Shown here in pieces: positions 1 through 7,590 of a DNA stretch of 34,629 nt. The DNA lies in the NCBI GenBank assembly GCA_905208975.1, contig CAJLRE010000014.1:1-34629 (forward strand). Direction: 5' to 3'. Position 1 is the stretch's first letter; the number at the start of each line of letters is the position of its first letter. The notes below the pieces were generated by a model, which was not told the DNA's origin, searched no databases, and worked only from the letters and a program-made list of their open reading frames with translations. This DNA comes from an uncultured Collinsella sp. (lineage in GTDB: Bacteria; Actinomycetota; Coriobacteriia; Coriobacteriales; Coriobacteriaceae). The position numbers and the translations under genes were made by a program.

Positions 1-956
1 TCCCGGGTGCCAATATTTTGGTGCCGCTTTTGTTGGGCTGCCTGCTCAACACGCTATTCCCCGACCTGTTCAAAACGCTCGGCAGCTTTACGCTTGGCAT
101 GACTCAGCAGGGCGCCGGCCCGCTCGTGGGCGCTTTTTTGCTCATCGTCGGTACGACGATTTCGTTTAAGAGTGCTCCTGCCGCCGCTGCCCGCGGTGCC
201 ATCATCATCGCCGTCAAGCAGATCGTGGTCGTTGCTGTGTCGCTGCTCATCCTTTATGTGTTCAACGACAACTTGTTTGGCATCTCTGCCATGGTGATGC
301 TGGCGGCTTGTACCGGCGCCAACAACGCTATGTACGCTGGACTGATGGGTACCATGGGCAACGAGGCCGAGCGTGGCGCTGTCGCCATCACCACGCTCGT
401 TGTCGGCCCTCCGGTCACGATGATCGTGCTCGGTGCTGCCGGTCAGGCTCCGATTGGCTGGTCGCTCGTGGGCGCCATCCTTCCGATTGTCGTTGGCATT
501 ATCCTGGGCAACCTGTTCCCCAGCTTTAAGAAGATGATGGCACCGGCACTTTCCGCCATCATTGTGCTCGTCTTCTTTGCCATGGGCTCGACCATGACCT
601 TTGGCCAGCTCATTAATGGCGGTCTCCCCGGTATTCTGCTCGGCGTGATCTGCTCGGTGGTCTTTGCAATTCCCGTTGTCGCGGTCGATAAGCTCACGGG
701 CGGTACGGGTGTCGCGGGTGCGGCCATTTCGAGCTGCGCCGGAGCCAATGTGGCCACGCCTGCTGCCATGGCAAGCGTCAACGAGGCCTTGTACGGCGGT
801 GCGGTGCTCGCGACGGCCACGGCACAGGTTGCTGCCTGCGCAATCGTTACGGCTATTTTGACCCCGCTGGTCACCAGCTGGTGCTACAAGCATTTTGAGG
901 GCCAGGACAACGGCGATAGCAAGGCAACGACCGACAAGGCCGTCGCAGCTGCCTAA
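1..956 (+). CDS. kdgT: 2-keto-3-deoxygluconate permease family transporter (5' end cut by window)
   Basis: The reading frame is open from base 3 and lacks only about the first dozen residues; the first visible residues PGANILVPLLLG match the PGGMMLVPLFLG start region of E. coli KdgT. The roughly 310 visible residues are almost entirely hydrophobic, with about ten membrane segments. Small-residue-rich stretches typical of this family are present (GGTGVAGAAISSCAGANVATPA near residues 225-245). The family imports 2-keto-3-deoxygluconate or related sugar acids with protons across the inner membrane. The true substrate cannot be read from sequence. The gene ends in a strong terminator and is not part of the following PFL operon. 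The symbol is by family resemblance. Confidence 0.8.
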   Translation, partial: PGANILVPLLLGCLLNTLFPDLFKTLGSFTLGMTQQGAGPLVGAFLLIVGTTISFKSAPAAAARGAIIIAVKQIVVVAVSLLILYVFNDNLFGISAMVMLAACTGANNAMYAGLMGTMGNEAERGAVAITTLVVGPPVTMIVLGAAGQAPIGWSLVGAILPIVVGIILGNLFPSFKKMMAPALSAIIVLVFFAMGSTMTFGQLINGGLPGILLGVICSVVFAIPVVAVDKLTGGTGVAGAAISSCAGANVATPAAMASVNEALYGGAVLATATAQVAACAIVTAILTPLVTSWCYKHFEGQDNGDSKATTDKAVAAA

Positions 957-994
957 TGCCAAGCGGCAATCAAAGCTAAAAACTAGTCACGCCA

Positions 995-1040
995 CAGGGC
1001 GGCCACGGGGGATCCCGTGGCCGCCCTGCAGTTTCTGTAG
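995..1040 (+). terminator. Terminator after the KdgT-type permease
   Basis: A 15-bp perfect GC-rich stem (995-1009 with 1014-1028) has a 4-nt GGAT loop and is followed by GCAGTTTCTGT. It lies 39 nt after the permease stop codon and fits a Rho-independent terminator with a short, imperfect U tract. Confidence 0.75.
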
Positions 1041-1422
1041 GGTCTCTGGAACACTTTACCCTGCTAAAGCTGGCATAACAGCTAGAGTGAACGTCGTACA
1101 AAGGCAAGGAAAAATACCAAACAAATCGGTGAACGGTAGTTGTTCGCGCTCGCATTTCCTGCGGGTTTGTAAAAAACGCCTTTATGATATAAAAAAAGAA
1201 ACATATAACAGCCCAGATGGAGAGGGTCGCTATGTTATCCTTCTCAAACGGGTGAAATCTTGGGTTTTGGGTTGTAGTTCCAAGGTGGACAAACGTTTTC
1301 CCTGCACCAACGTGTGGTGAAGAACGGAAGAAGCCGGTAGTGCAAGCCGAACATTCAAGAATTCAATAAGCAGCGGTGTGAGAGAGCGCCGCATTACACG
1401 TAACTAGGAGCGTGGTTACACA
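1041..1422 (+). promoter_or_regulatory. Long leader region upstream of the PFL gene
   Basis: These 380 nt hold no credible gene. The centre (about 1185-1210) is AT-rich, unlike the surrounding DNA, and is the most likely promoter zone. GCTAGAGTGA at 1081 closely matches GCTAGAATGA at 5221 upstream of the activase gene, so a shared promoter or regulator site is possible. A ribosome binding site AGGAG lies about 13 nt before the ATG at 1423. I could not fix a -35/-10 pair with confidence. Confidence 0.35.
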
Positions 1423-3474
1423 ATGCAGGAGGCATGGGAAGGCTTCAAGGAAGGCATCTGGACGGGAGAGGTTGACGTCCGAGACTTCATCCAGAAGAAC
1501 TACACCCCCTACGAGGGCGACGAGTCGTTCCTCGCCGGCCCGACCGAGCGTACCAAGGAGCTGTGGGGCGAGGTTCTCGACCTGCTGCTCAAGGAGCGCG
1601 AGCAGGGCGGCGTCCTCGATATGGACACCAAGACCGTCACGGGTATCGTGAGCCACCCCGCTGGCTACATCGATAACGCCCATCGCGACAAGGAGACCAT
1701 CGTCGGCCTCCAGACCGACAAGCCGCTCAAGCGCGCGCTGCACGTCAACGGCGGTATCCGCATCGCTTGCCAGGCTGCCAGCCAGCACGGCTACAAGATC
1801 GACGAGAACGTTGTCGAGCGCTACACCTTCGAGCGCAAAACTCACAACGCCGGCGTCTTCGATGTCTACACCCCCGAGATGCGCGCCTGCCGCTCGGCCC
1901 ACATCATCACCGGTCTGCCCGATGGCTATGGCCGCGGCCGCATCATCGGCGACTACCGTCGTGTCGCCCTGTACGGTGTCGACTACCTGATCAAGGACAA
2001 GGAGGCCCAGAAGGCTTCCACCCCGACGGTCATGACCGCCGACAACATCCGCGATCGTGAGGAGCTGCAGGAGCAGATCCGCGCCCTCGGCGAGCTCAAG
2101 ATGATGGCCGAGACCTATGGTTTCGACATTTCCAACCCTGCTACCAACACGCAGGAGGCCATCCAGTGGATGTACTTCGCCTACCTCGCTTCCGTCAAGG
2201 AGCAGAACGGCGCCGCTATGTCCATCGGCCGTACCTCCACGTTCATCGACATCTACGCTGAGCGCGACCTTGCCAACGGTACCTTCACCGAGGAGCAGAT
2301 CCAGGAGTTCGTGGATCACTTCATCATGAAGCTCCGCATGGTCAAGTTTGCCCGTACCCCCGAGTACCAGGCCCTGTTTACCGGCGATCCGCAGTGGGTC
2401 ACCGAGTCCATCGGCGGCATGGGTGTTGACGGCCGTACGCTCGTTACCAAGATGAGCTACCGCTACCTGCACACGCTCGAGAACATGGGCACCAGCCCCG
2501 AGCCCAACATGACCGTTCTGTGGTCGACCCGTCTGCCCGAGAACTTCAAGAAGTTCTGCGCCAAGACTTCTGTCGCCAGCTCCTCGATTCAGTACGAGAA
2601 CGACGACCTCATGCGCGTCTACCACGGCGACGACTACGGCATTGCCTGCTGCGTGTCCTCCATGCGCATCGGCAAGGAGATGCAGTTCTTCGGCGCCCGC
2701 GCCAACCTGGCCAAGTGCCTGCTGTACGCACTCAACGGCGGTGTTGACGAGGTCTCCAAGAAGCAGGTCGGCCCCAAGTATCGCGCCGTCGAGGGCGATA
2801 CGCTCGATTACGACGACGTTGTGGCCAAGTACAACGACATGATGAAGTGGCTCGCTGGCGTGTACGTCAACTCGCTGAACATCATCCACTACATGCACGA
2901 CAAGTATTGCTACGAGCGCATCCAGATGGCTCTGCACGACAAGCACGTGCACCGCTGGTTCGCTACGGGCATTGCTGGCCTTTCCGTCGTGGCTGACTCC
3001 CTGTCCGCCATCAAGTACGCCAAGGTCCACCCCGTCCGCGACGAGAACGGCATCATTGTCGACTTCGAGACCGAGGGCGAGTTCCCCAAGTACGGTAACG
3101 ACGACGACCGCGTCGACCAGATCGCTCACGACGTTGTGCACCAGTTCATGGAGTACATCCGCATGAACGACACCTACCGCAACTCCGTGCCCACGACCTC
3201 GGTTCTGACCATCACCTCCAACGTCGTGTACGGCAAGAAGACCGGTTCTACGCCTGATGGCCGCAAGGCTGGCCAGCCCTTCGCCCCGGGTGCTAACCCC
3301 ATGCACAAGCGCGATAGCCACGGCGCCATCGCTTCGCTGTCTTCGGTTTCCAAGCTCCCGTTCCGCGATGCTCAGGACGGCATCTCCAACACCTTCTCCA
3401 TCATCCCGGGTGCGCTCGGCAAGGAGGACCAGGTGTTCTTTGGCGATATCGACCTTGATCAGCTGGGCGAGTAA
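1423..3474 (+). CDS. pflB: Pyruvate formate-lyase catalytic barrel subunit lacking the glycyl-radical domain
   Basis: The enzyme converts pyruvate and CoA to acetyl-CoA and formate by a radical mechanism in the cytoplasm under anaerobiosis. The 683 residues align by eye with E. coli PflB (760 aa) from the start (AWEGF..[20 protein letters not shown]) through [23 protein letters not shown]-like and GGMG.[8 protein letters not shown] segments. The catalytic cysteine pair is present as IACCVSS (C409-C410). The protein stops after the segment matching E. coli NALGKDDEV (here GALGKEDQV plus DIDLDQLGE), so it has no RVSGYAV glycine loop. That loop is encoded by the next gene at 3560 in another frame. 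The protein therefore should be inactive alone and need the 83-aa partner. The two genes are separated by 85 nt holding two hairpins. The complete, clean ends argue against a sequencing frameshift. Confidence 0.95.
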   Translation: [683 protein letters not shown]

Positions 3475-3475
3475 C

Positions 3476-3500
3476 TATTGTTAGTGCTATACTAACAATA
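3476..3500 (+). promoter_or_regulatory. First intercistronic hairpin in the split PFL operon
   Basis: A perfect 10-bp inverted repeat (TATTGTTAGT with ACTAACAATA) with a 5-nt GCTAT loop begins two bases after the PFL barrel stop codon. It is AT-rich and has no U tract. It could stabilise the 3' end of an upstream mRNA segment or bind a protein; its role is inferred only from position. Confidence 0.6.
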
Positions 3501-3516
3501 ACGATTACTGATTAGT

Positions 3517-3536
3517 GCGCCGGCTTCGGCCGGCGC
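3517..3536 (+). promoter_or_regulatory. Second intercistronic hairpin (GC-rich, UUCG loop)
   Basis: GCGCCGGC-TTCG-GCCGGCGC forms an 8-bp stem with a very stable UUCG tetraloop, 24 nt before the start of the glycyl-radical gene. There is no U tract after it, so it looks more like an mRNA-processing or partial-termination element tuning the ratio of the two PFL subunits than a full terminator. Nearly the same stem occurs after thrC at 13269-13288. Confidence 0.6.
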
Positions 3537-3559
3537 CTATCGATCGAAGGAGACACATT

Positions 3560-3811
3560 ATGAAGGTTTCTGAAGTTTCCGAGACTCAGGCCGATAACCT
3601 GGTCCACATGCTCGACGCTTACGCCGAGAAGGGTGGCCACCACCTGAACATCAACGTCTTCAACCGTGAGACGCTGCTCGACGCTCAGGCTCACCCCGAG
3701 AAGTACCCGCAGCTGACCATTCGCGTTTCTGGCTACGCCGTGAACTTCCACACGCTCACCAAGGAGCAGCAGGACGAGGTCATTTCGCGTACCTTCCACA
3801 ACAAGTTCTAA
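3560..3811 (+). CDS. grcA: Stand-alone glycyl-radical domain of pyruvate formate-lyase (GrcA-like)
   Basis: The 83 residues match the C-terminal end of E. coli PflB: HLNINVFNRETLLDA, then PEKYPQLTIRVSGYAVNF and KEQQDEVISRTF. Gly58 in RVSGYAV is the residue that would carry the radical. The N-terminal 25 residues correspond to the linker before the glycine hairpin, so the break falls exactly between barrel and radical domain. The start ATG has AAGGAG upstream at 3547-3552. E. coli GrcA (YfiD, 127 aa) is a spare domain for an otherwise complete PFL, whereas here the neighbouring PFL lacks its own domain, so this protein is likely an obligate subunit. PFL activase at 5279 would act on Gly58. Confidence 0.93.
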   Translation: MKVSEVSETQADNLVHMLDAYAEKGGHHLNINVFNRETLLDAQAHPEKYPQLTIRVSGYAVNFHTLTKEQQDEVISRTFHNKF

Positions 3812-3833
3812 AGGGGTTTAACTCCCGCAGGAT

Positions 3834-3964
3834 CGCCGGGGCTGTTTGGGCTACCTCCCAAAACGTCCTCGGACATGCAAGAAGCCCTCGCTGCGCACTT
3901 CGTGCGGCGAGGGCTTCTTGCGTCCTGCGGAATATTTTGGGAGGTAGCCCAAACGGCCCCGGCG
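3834..3964 (+). repeat. Long structured hairpin, family 1, copy A
   Basis: It lies 22 nt after the glycyl-radical gene stop. The 30-bp outer stem (3834-3863 with 3935-3964, one G-T wobble at 3843/3955) is followed by CGTCCTC, then GGAC, ATG and a 14-bp inner stem (3878-3891 with 3907-3920) capped by CGCAC-TTC-GTGCG. The return side is C, GTCC, TGCGGAATA. GGAC pairs with GTCC across the internal loop. Weaker pairing of flanks extends to about 3811-3987. There is no U tract. The same loop boxes occur in copies at 12079, 17569 and 29658. Confidence 0.8.
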
Positions 3965-4030
3965 GGGTCCTGTGTAGTTACCCTTTAGGCGGAACTCTCC
4001 TAATGGGTTGAGCGTTCTGGATTCTTGCTT

Positions 4031-4060
4031 GCTACCGTTTATCGCGTATAGCTACCGTTT
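4031..4060 (+). promoter_or_regulatory. Direct repeat upstream of the DegV gene
   Basis: GCTACCGTTT occurs at 4031-4040 and again at 4051-4060, exactly 20 bp apart, or about two helix turns. This spacing suits two protein molecules bound on the same face of DNA. It lies about 185 nt before the probable start of the DegV gene. The rest of 3990-4243 is non-coding; TAGAAT at 4093 is a possible -10. Confidence 0.35.
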
Positions 4061-4243
4061 GCGGAATAAGTAACACTCCTTAATAAACCGTGTAGAATCT
4101 CAGATAAGCACGGAGTTTTCCAGGGAGACGCTGTCCTTTGTTGTGTGCAAGGGGCGGCGTCTCTTTGGCGCTTGGAGGCCGTTCTGCAGCAGGACGGCGG
4201 ACGTGCGTCACATATTCAAAAGCCAACGTCGAGATGGGTTGTG

Positions 4244-5104
4244 ATGATAATGGGCAAGTACGTAATCGTGGTTGAGTCTGGTTCGGATGTGACGCCGGAG
4301 CTCTGCGAGCGCTATGGCATCGTGCGCGTGCCCATGCATGTCACGATTGGTGACGAGACCGTCGAAGACGGATCGATCGACCCGCTTGAGATTTACTCGC
4401 GCTGCAACGAGTTTGGTGTGATGCCCAAGACCAGCGGTTGCTCGCCGGCGGATTTTGCGCATGTGTACGACCGCATCCACGCCGAGCGGCCCGATGCGAC
4501 CATTTTGCATCTTGCGTATTCCGAGGTTACGACTTGCTCGCATCAGTCGTCGAAGATTGCGGCAAAGGGCCGCGATTACGTCTTCTCCATGGATACGCGC
4601 TTTGTGTCGGTGGGCCAGTCGCTTGTCGCCGTTGAGACCGCCAAGTATATCGAAGCCCATCCGGATGCCACCGTCGACGAGATTTTCGCCTTTACCAATT
4701 CGGTGATGGACCGCGTGCTGCTGGGCTTTGTTCCTACGGACCTTGCCTTCCTTAAGGCGGGTGGTCGCTTGTCCAACGTCGCGTTTCTTGGCGCCCATCT
4801 GCTCAAGATTAAGCCCTGCATTGAGGTAACGGGTGGCAAATTCGTGGCGACCAAGAAGCTCCGCGGCTCTATGCTCAAATGTGCCCGTGCCTTTATTGAC
4901 CACATGGTTGCGAAGGGCGATATTGATTACTCGCACATTGGTTTGGCGTATTCAGTGGGCCTTTCCGAGGAGCTGCGCGACGATATGGAAGTCTATGCGC
5001 ACGACCTGGGCTTTAAGGACGTTACCTGGACTCAGGTCGGCGGCGTCATCTCGAGCCACTGCGGCCCGACCGCCTTCGGTGCGGTGCTCACGCTTAAGGC
5101 GTAA
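4244..5104 (+). CDS. DegV family fatty-acid-binding protein
   Basis: DegV proteins are two-domain cytosolic proteins that bind a long-chain fatty acid; some act as FakB, handing it to a fatty acid kinase for phospholipid synthesis. Family marks are SGSDVTPE near the start, KTSGCSPADF (the usual TSQPS position), LHLAYSEVTTCSHQSS, then FLKAGGRLS, LKIKPCIEV and CGPTAFGAV at the end. About 286 residues is the normal size. The start is uncertain: ATG at 4244 or 4250 give MIMGKYVIVVES or MGKYVIVVES; the open frame runs upstream but without family sequence. The gene sits between the PFL subunits and the activase, with its own long upstream region, so it is not obviously in their operon. No FakA-type kinase is in the window. 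Confidence 0.88.
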   Translation: MIMGKYVIVVESGSDVTPELCERYGIVRVPMHVTIGDETVEDGSIDPLEIYSRCNEFGVMPKTSGCSPADFAHVYDRIHAERPDATILHLAYSEVTTCSHQSSKIAAKGRDYVFSMDTRFVSVGQSLVAVETAKYIEAHPDATVDEIFAFTNSVMDRVLLGFVPTDLAFLKAGGRLSNVAFLGAHLLKIKPCIEVTGGKFVATKKLRGSMLKCARAFIDHMVAKGDIDYSHIGLAYSVGLSEELRDDMEVYAHDLGFKDVTWTQVGGVISSHCGPTAFGAVLTLKA

Positions 5105-5198
5105 AGGCCGCAGGCGAGCGTTCTCCAGCCTGACATCTCGACGTAGCCCCCAGCCTTGGTGATGGGGGATAGATTAAAACGTGCCGTTCTAGTCCGAG

Positions 5199-5228
5199 GC
5201 GTTTAAACGCAAACGCATGGGCTAGAAT
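5199..5228 (+). promoter_or_regulatory. Palindrome and possible -10 before the PFL activase
   Basis: GCGTTTAAACGC at 5199-5210 is a perfect 12-bp palindrome and is followed 12 nt later by TAGAAT at 5223-5228. The palindrome covers the expected -35 position of a promoter using that -10, so it could be an operator or activator site. It does not match the FNR consensus. Confidence 0.35.
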
Positions 5229-5278
5229 GACTCTGGCATTTTAATTGGTTGCATCCAAGGAGAGGCAAGGTAGCGCGA

Positions 5279-6097
5279 ATGGCAGAAATGACGCTTGAGG
5301 GTGTGGACGCTCGTCCCGAGGACTCTGCGTTTGCCCTTGGCCGCGTGCATTCGATCGAGACGATGGGAACGGTCGACGGACCCGGCATCCGCTTTGTGGT
5401 GTTTGTTCAGGGCTGTCCCATGCGCTGCGCGTATTGCCACAATCCCGATACCTGGTCGGTCAACGGCGGCACCATGGTGACCGTCGAGCACCTGATGGAT
5501 GAGTTCCAGAGTAACCACGAGTTCTATCGCAGCGGTGGCATTACGGTGTCCGGTGGCGAGCCGCTCCTGCAGCCCGAGTTTTTGGCCGACCTGTTCCGTG
5601 CAATGCACAACAACCCCGATGGCCGTGTACATACCTGCCTAGATAGCTGTGGCTATGCATTTGACCCCAAGCATCCGGAGAAGTTCGATGCTGTTCTCAA
5701 CGAGACCGATATGGTGCTGCTCGACATCAAGCATGCCGATCCGGTTGAGCATAAAAAGCTGACCGGTTGCGATCCTGCGCGCATCCTGGCGTTTGGCGAT
5801 GAGCTTGCCCGTCGCAAGATTAAGGTTGTTATTCGCCACGTGGTGGTGCCGGGTATCACCGATACGGCGGAGGAATGCGAGAAGCTCGGTCGCCTGATCG
5901 CTCCATGGCACAACGTGGTGGGCCTGGAAATGCTGCCGTATCACACGATGGGTGTCGTCAAGTACGAGCAGCTGGGTATTCCCTATAAGCTCGAGGGCGT
6001 GCCCCAGATGGATACCGCGCGCATGCCCGAGCTGCGCAACGCAGTCATGGCCGGCATGAAAAAGCGCCGTGCGGAACTCAAAAACGCCATCGGCTAG
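5279..6097 (+). CDS. pflA: Pyruvate formate-lyase activating enzyme (radical SAM)
   Basis: This enzyme uses S-adenosylmethionine and a 4Fe-4S cluster to place the radical on the PFL glycine, here presumably Gly58 of the separate domain at 3560. The cluster motif CPMRCAYC follows VQG, and the family signatures VDGPGIRF before it and TVSGGEPLLQ after it are present. The length (272 aa from the chosen start) is close to E. coli PflA. ATG 5279 was chosen because AAGGAGAGG lies upstream and the sequence from there (LGRVHSIETMGTVDGPG) is family-like; an open frame reaches 5249 without similarity. Confidence 0.95.
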   Translation: MAEMTLEGVDARPEDSAFALGRVHSIETMGTVDGPGIRFVVFVQGCPMRCAYCHNPDTWSVNGGTMVTVEHLMDEFQSNHEFYRSGGITVSGGEPLLQPEFLADLFRAMHNNPDGRVHTCLDSCGYAFDPKHPEKFDAVLNETDMVLLDIKHADPVEHKKLTGCDPARILAFGDELARRKIKVVIRHVVVPGITDTAEECEKLGRLIAPWHNVVGLEMLPYHTMGVVKYEQLGIPYKLEGVPQMDTARMPELRNAVMAGMKKRRAELKNAIG

Positions 6098-6100
6098 CAG

Positions 6101-6129
6101 CACTCATTGGGGACAGACTTAAATGAGTG
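6101..6129 (+). repeat. 13-nt-loop hairpin, CACTCATT stem
   Basis: CACTCATT and AATGAGTG form a perfect 8-bp stem around the 13-nt loop GGGGACAGACTTA. The loop resembles AGGGACAGGTTTA in the copies at 20870, 24035, 27591 and 33947, though the stem is unrelated. It follows the activase stop by 3 nt. Confidence 0.7.
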
Positions 6130-6166
6130 CCCCGGGCACATAGTTGATCGCTAAAGAGCCCCGTCA

Positions 6167-6233
6167 AGTTGCGGTGGAATAGTTCTTGTGTATCGGCCTA
6201 TGCCGTCCAAACAGGAACTATTTCACCGCAACT
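6167..6233 (+). repeat. Inverted repeat with AGTTGCGGTG ends, copy 1
   Basis: Arms 6167-6185 and 6215-6233 form 19 bp (one G-T wobble), extended by about four more pairs and closed by a small CGGC/GCCG hairpin. The termini AGTTGCGGTG and CACCGCAACT are shared with a second element at 28357-28427 whose interior differs. This is a small non-coding element of the miniature inverted-repeat type. Confidence 0.65.
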
Positions 6234-6391
6234 GCGTTTTGGGCAGAGATGCGCAACAGAATCGTGCCATTTGGATAAATACGCCTGTGGTTTCTTTAAA
6301 GACGCCTTAAACGGTGTCAAACAATTTGGGAAAGAAATGGCTGCTCAGTATTATGCTGCTCGTATATGAACGGGCACAATCAGGAGACCAC

Positions 6392-7510
6392 GTGCGAAAG
6401 GGCAAATCGCGGGACGAGTATGTGCCGCAGCATGGCAGCAGATATGAGACGAAGGGCATGTCTTCGCGCGGCCTTGCCGACGCTCGCTTTCGCGGGGCGA
6501 AGATTGCCGCCATAGGAATGCTAGCGTTAGCGGTTTTTATCCTCGGAATTGCCGTTAAAACCCACGCCTTGGAGCGAACGGTGCGCTCAGATGCGTCAAC
6601 GGTACAGCTGCAAAACGAGAAGGTTTCAAAGTCCAAAGCGTCGGCAGATCAAGCTCTGTCGACGGCAGATCTCAAGACGAGACTTTCGAAGGCGGACTTC
6701 AACGATATCCCTTCGGGTGATACCGTTCAAACCTTCTCGTTGGTGGATAACAAGACTCCTACCTTGGAGGATCAGAGCCTTACCTCGCTCCAGGATGCCC
6801 TGAGTCGGGCGCAGGAGCTGGGCGACGTAGGCGTAGTGTTCTACGACCTATCGAGCGGTAGGGGCGTGACGTATAACGCCGATGTCGCGGTGTATGGAGC
6901 GAGCAGTTACAAGGCGCTGTATGCGCTCTATATTTGCGAGACGTTGGTCGAATCGGGGCAGGTGTCGCTCGATTGGGCTTTAGCCACGTATGGTGGTTAC
7001 AGCATGGGCTGGCAGACGGTACGCGACCTTATCGAGAATGCCGTCGTCAACTCGGACAACGATTCGTTTATCGCGTTACGCGCGGCGTTTGACCATGATG
7101 GCTATGAGGATTGGATTGCCAACCTGGGTGTTGATAACGAAACGGCACTGGATCCGATGAGTGATTTTCCGACCTACTGCCCGCGCACCTCGGCCAAGTT
7201 GTGGTGCGAGATGAGTGAGTATTTGAGCTGTGACACCGAGACGTCGCAATGGCTGTCGGGCCTTCTGACCTCTACGACCCGATCGTTTATTCGCGATGGC
7301 ATTGCGGACGATCAGGTCTTGGTGCGCAACAAGGCGGGTTGGATCAGCGAGGACGGTTGCTATTCGACATGCGATGCCGGACTGATCGACGTCGACGGCC
7401 ATAGCTATGTTATGAGCGTCATGACGTCGATGCCGTGGAGCGATCGCTCGAGCGAGGTTACGGCTGCGATTGCAAAGGCGCTCTATGATGTGCGGTCCTC
7501 GTTGGCCTAG
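6392..7510 (+). CDS. Membrane-anchored class A beta-lactamase-like serine hydrolase
   Basis: The start is GTG 6392, which has AGGAG five bases upstream; the frame is open to 6314 without a better start. After a basic N-terminus there is one membrane segment (IAAIGMLALAVFILGIAV, about residues 35-55), so the catalytic part should lie outside the membrane. The penicillin-binding fold motifs are S171-S-Y-K174 (SxxK), S221-D-N223 and K314-A-G316. I do not see the ExxLN omega-loop glutamate of true class A beta-lactamases, which argues against antibiotic hydrolysis and for a cell-wall or peptidase-like role. It stands between mobile-looking hairpins and the nucleosidase gene. The substrate is unknown. 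Confidence 0.8.
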   Translation: MRKGKSRDEYVPQHGSRYETKGMSSRGLADARFRGAKIAAIGMLALAVFILGIAVKTHALERTVRSDASTVQLQNEKVSKSKASADQALSTADLKTRLSKADFNDIPSGDTVQTFSLVDNKTPTLEDQSLTSLQDALSRAQELGDVGVVFYDLSSGRGVTYNADVAVYGASSYKALYALYICETLVESGQVSLDWALATYGGYSMGWQTVRDLIENAVVNSDNDSFIALRAAFDHDGYEDWIANLGVDNETALDPMSDFPTYCPRTSAKLWCEMSEYLSCDTETSQWLSGLLTSTTRSFIRDGIADDQVLVRNKAGWISEDGCYSTCDAGLIDVDGHSYVMSVMTSMPWSDRSSEVTAAIAKALYDVRSSLA

Positions 7511-7590
7511 CGACTTCGTAAAAAGTGAAAGAACCAAAATGCTGGTACCATACCGTGGATAAGCAATTTGCACGAATTTGGGGGGATGGC

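Noticed and set aside
895..1320. 141-codon open frame spanning the permease end, its terminator and the PFL leader
   Set aside because: It overlaps the permease in another frame, crosses a 15-bp terminator stem, lacks a ribosome binding site and shows no domain.
1363..3321. 652-codon open frame on the minus strand over the PFL gene
   Set aside because: It is the antisense shadow of a high-G+C gene with strong codon bias; the plus-strand protein matches pyruvate formate-lyase throughout, and the minus frame reads as low-complexity Val/Ala/Leu/Gly/Asp/His sequence.
3472..3562. Frameshift, sequencing error or stop-codon readthrough joining the two PFL parts
   Set aside because: The parts are 85 nt apart in different frames, the gap holds two perfect hairpins and a good ribosome binding site, and the second part has its own ATG at the domain boundary. 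No single indel would make a normal fused protein.
3834..3964. Family 1 hairpins as ordinary Rho-independent terminators
   Set aside because: None is followed by a U tract, the stems are far longer than needed, and conserved internal-loop sequence is not a terminator property. They may still help end transcripts in another way.
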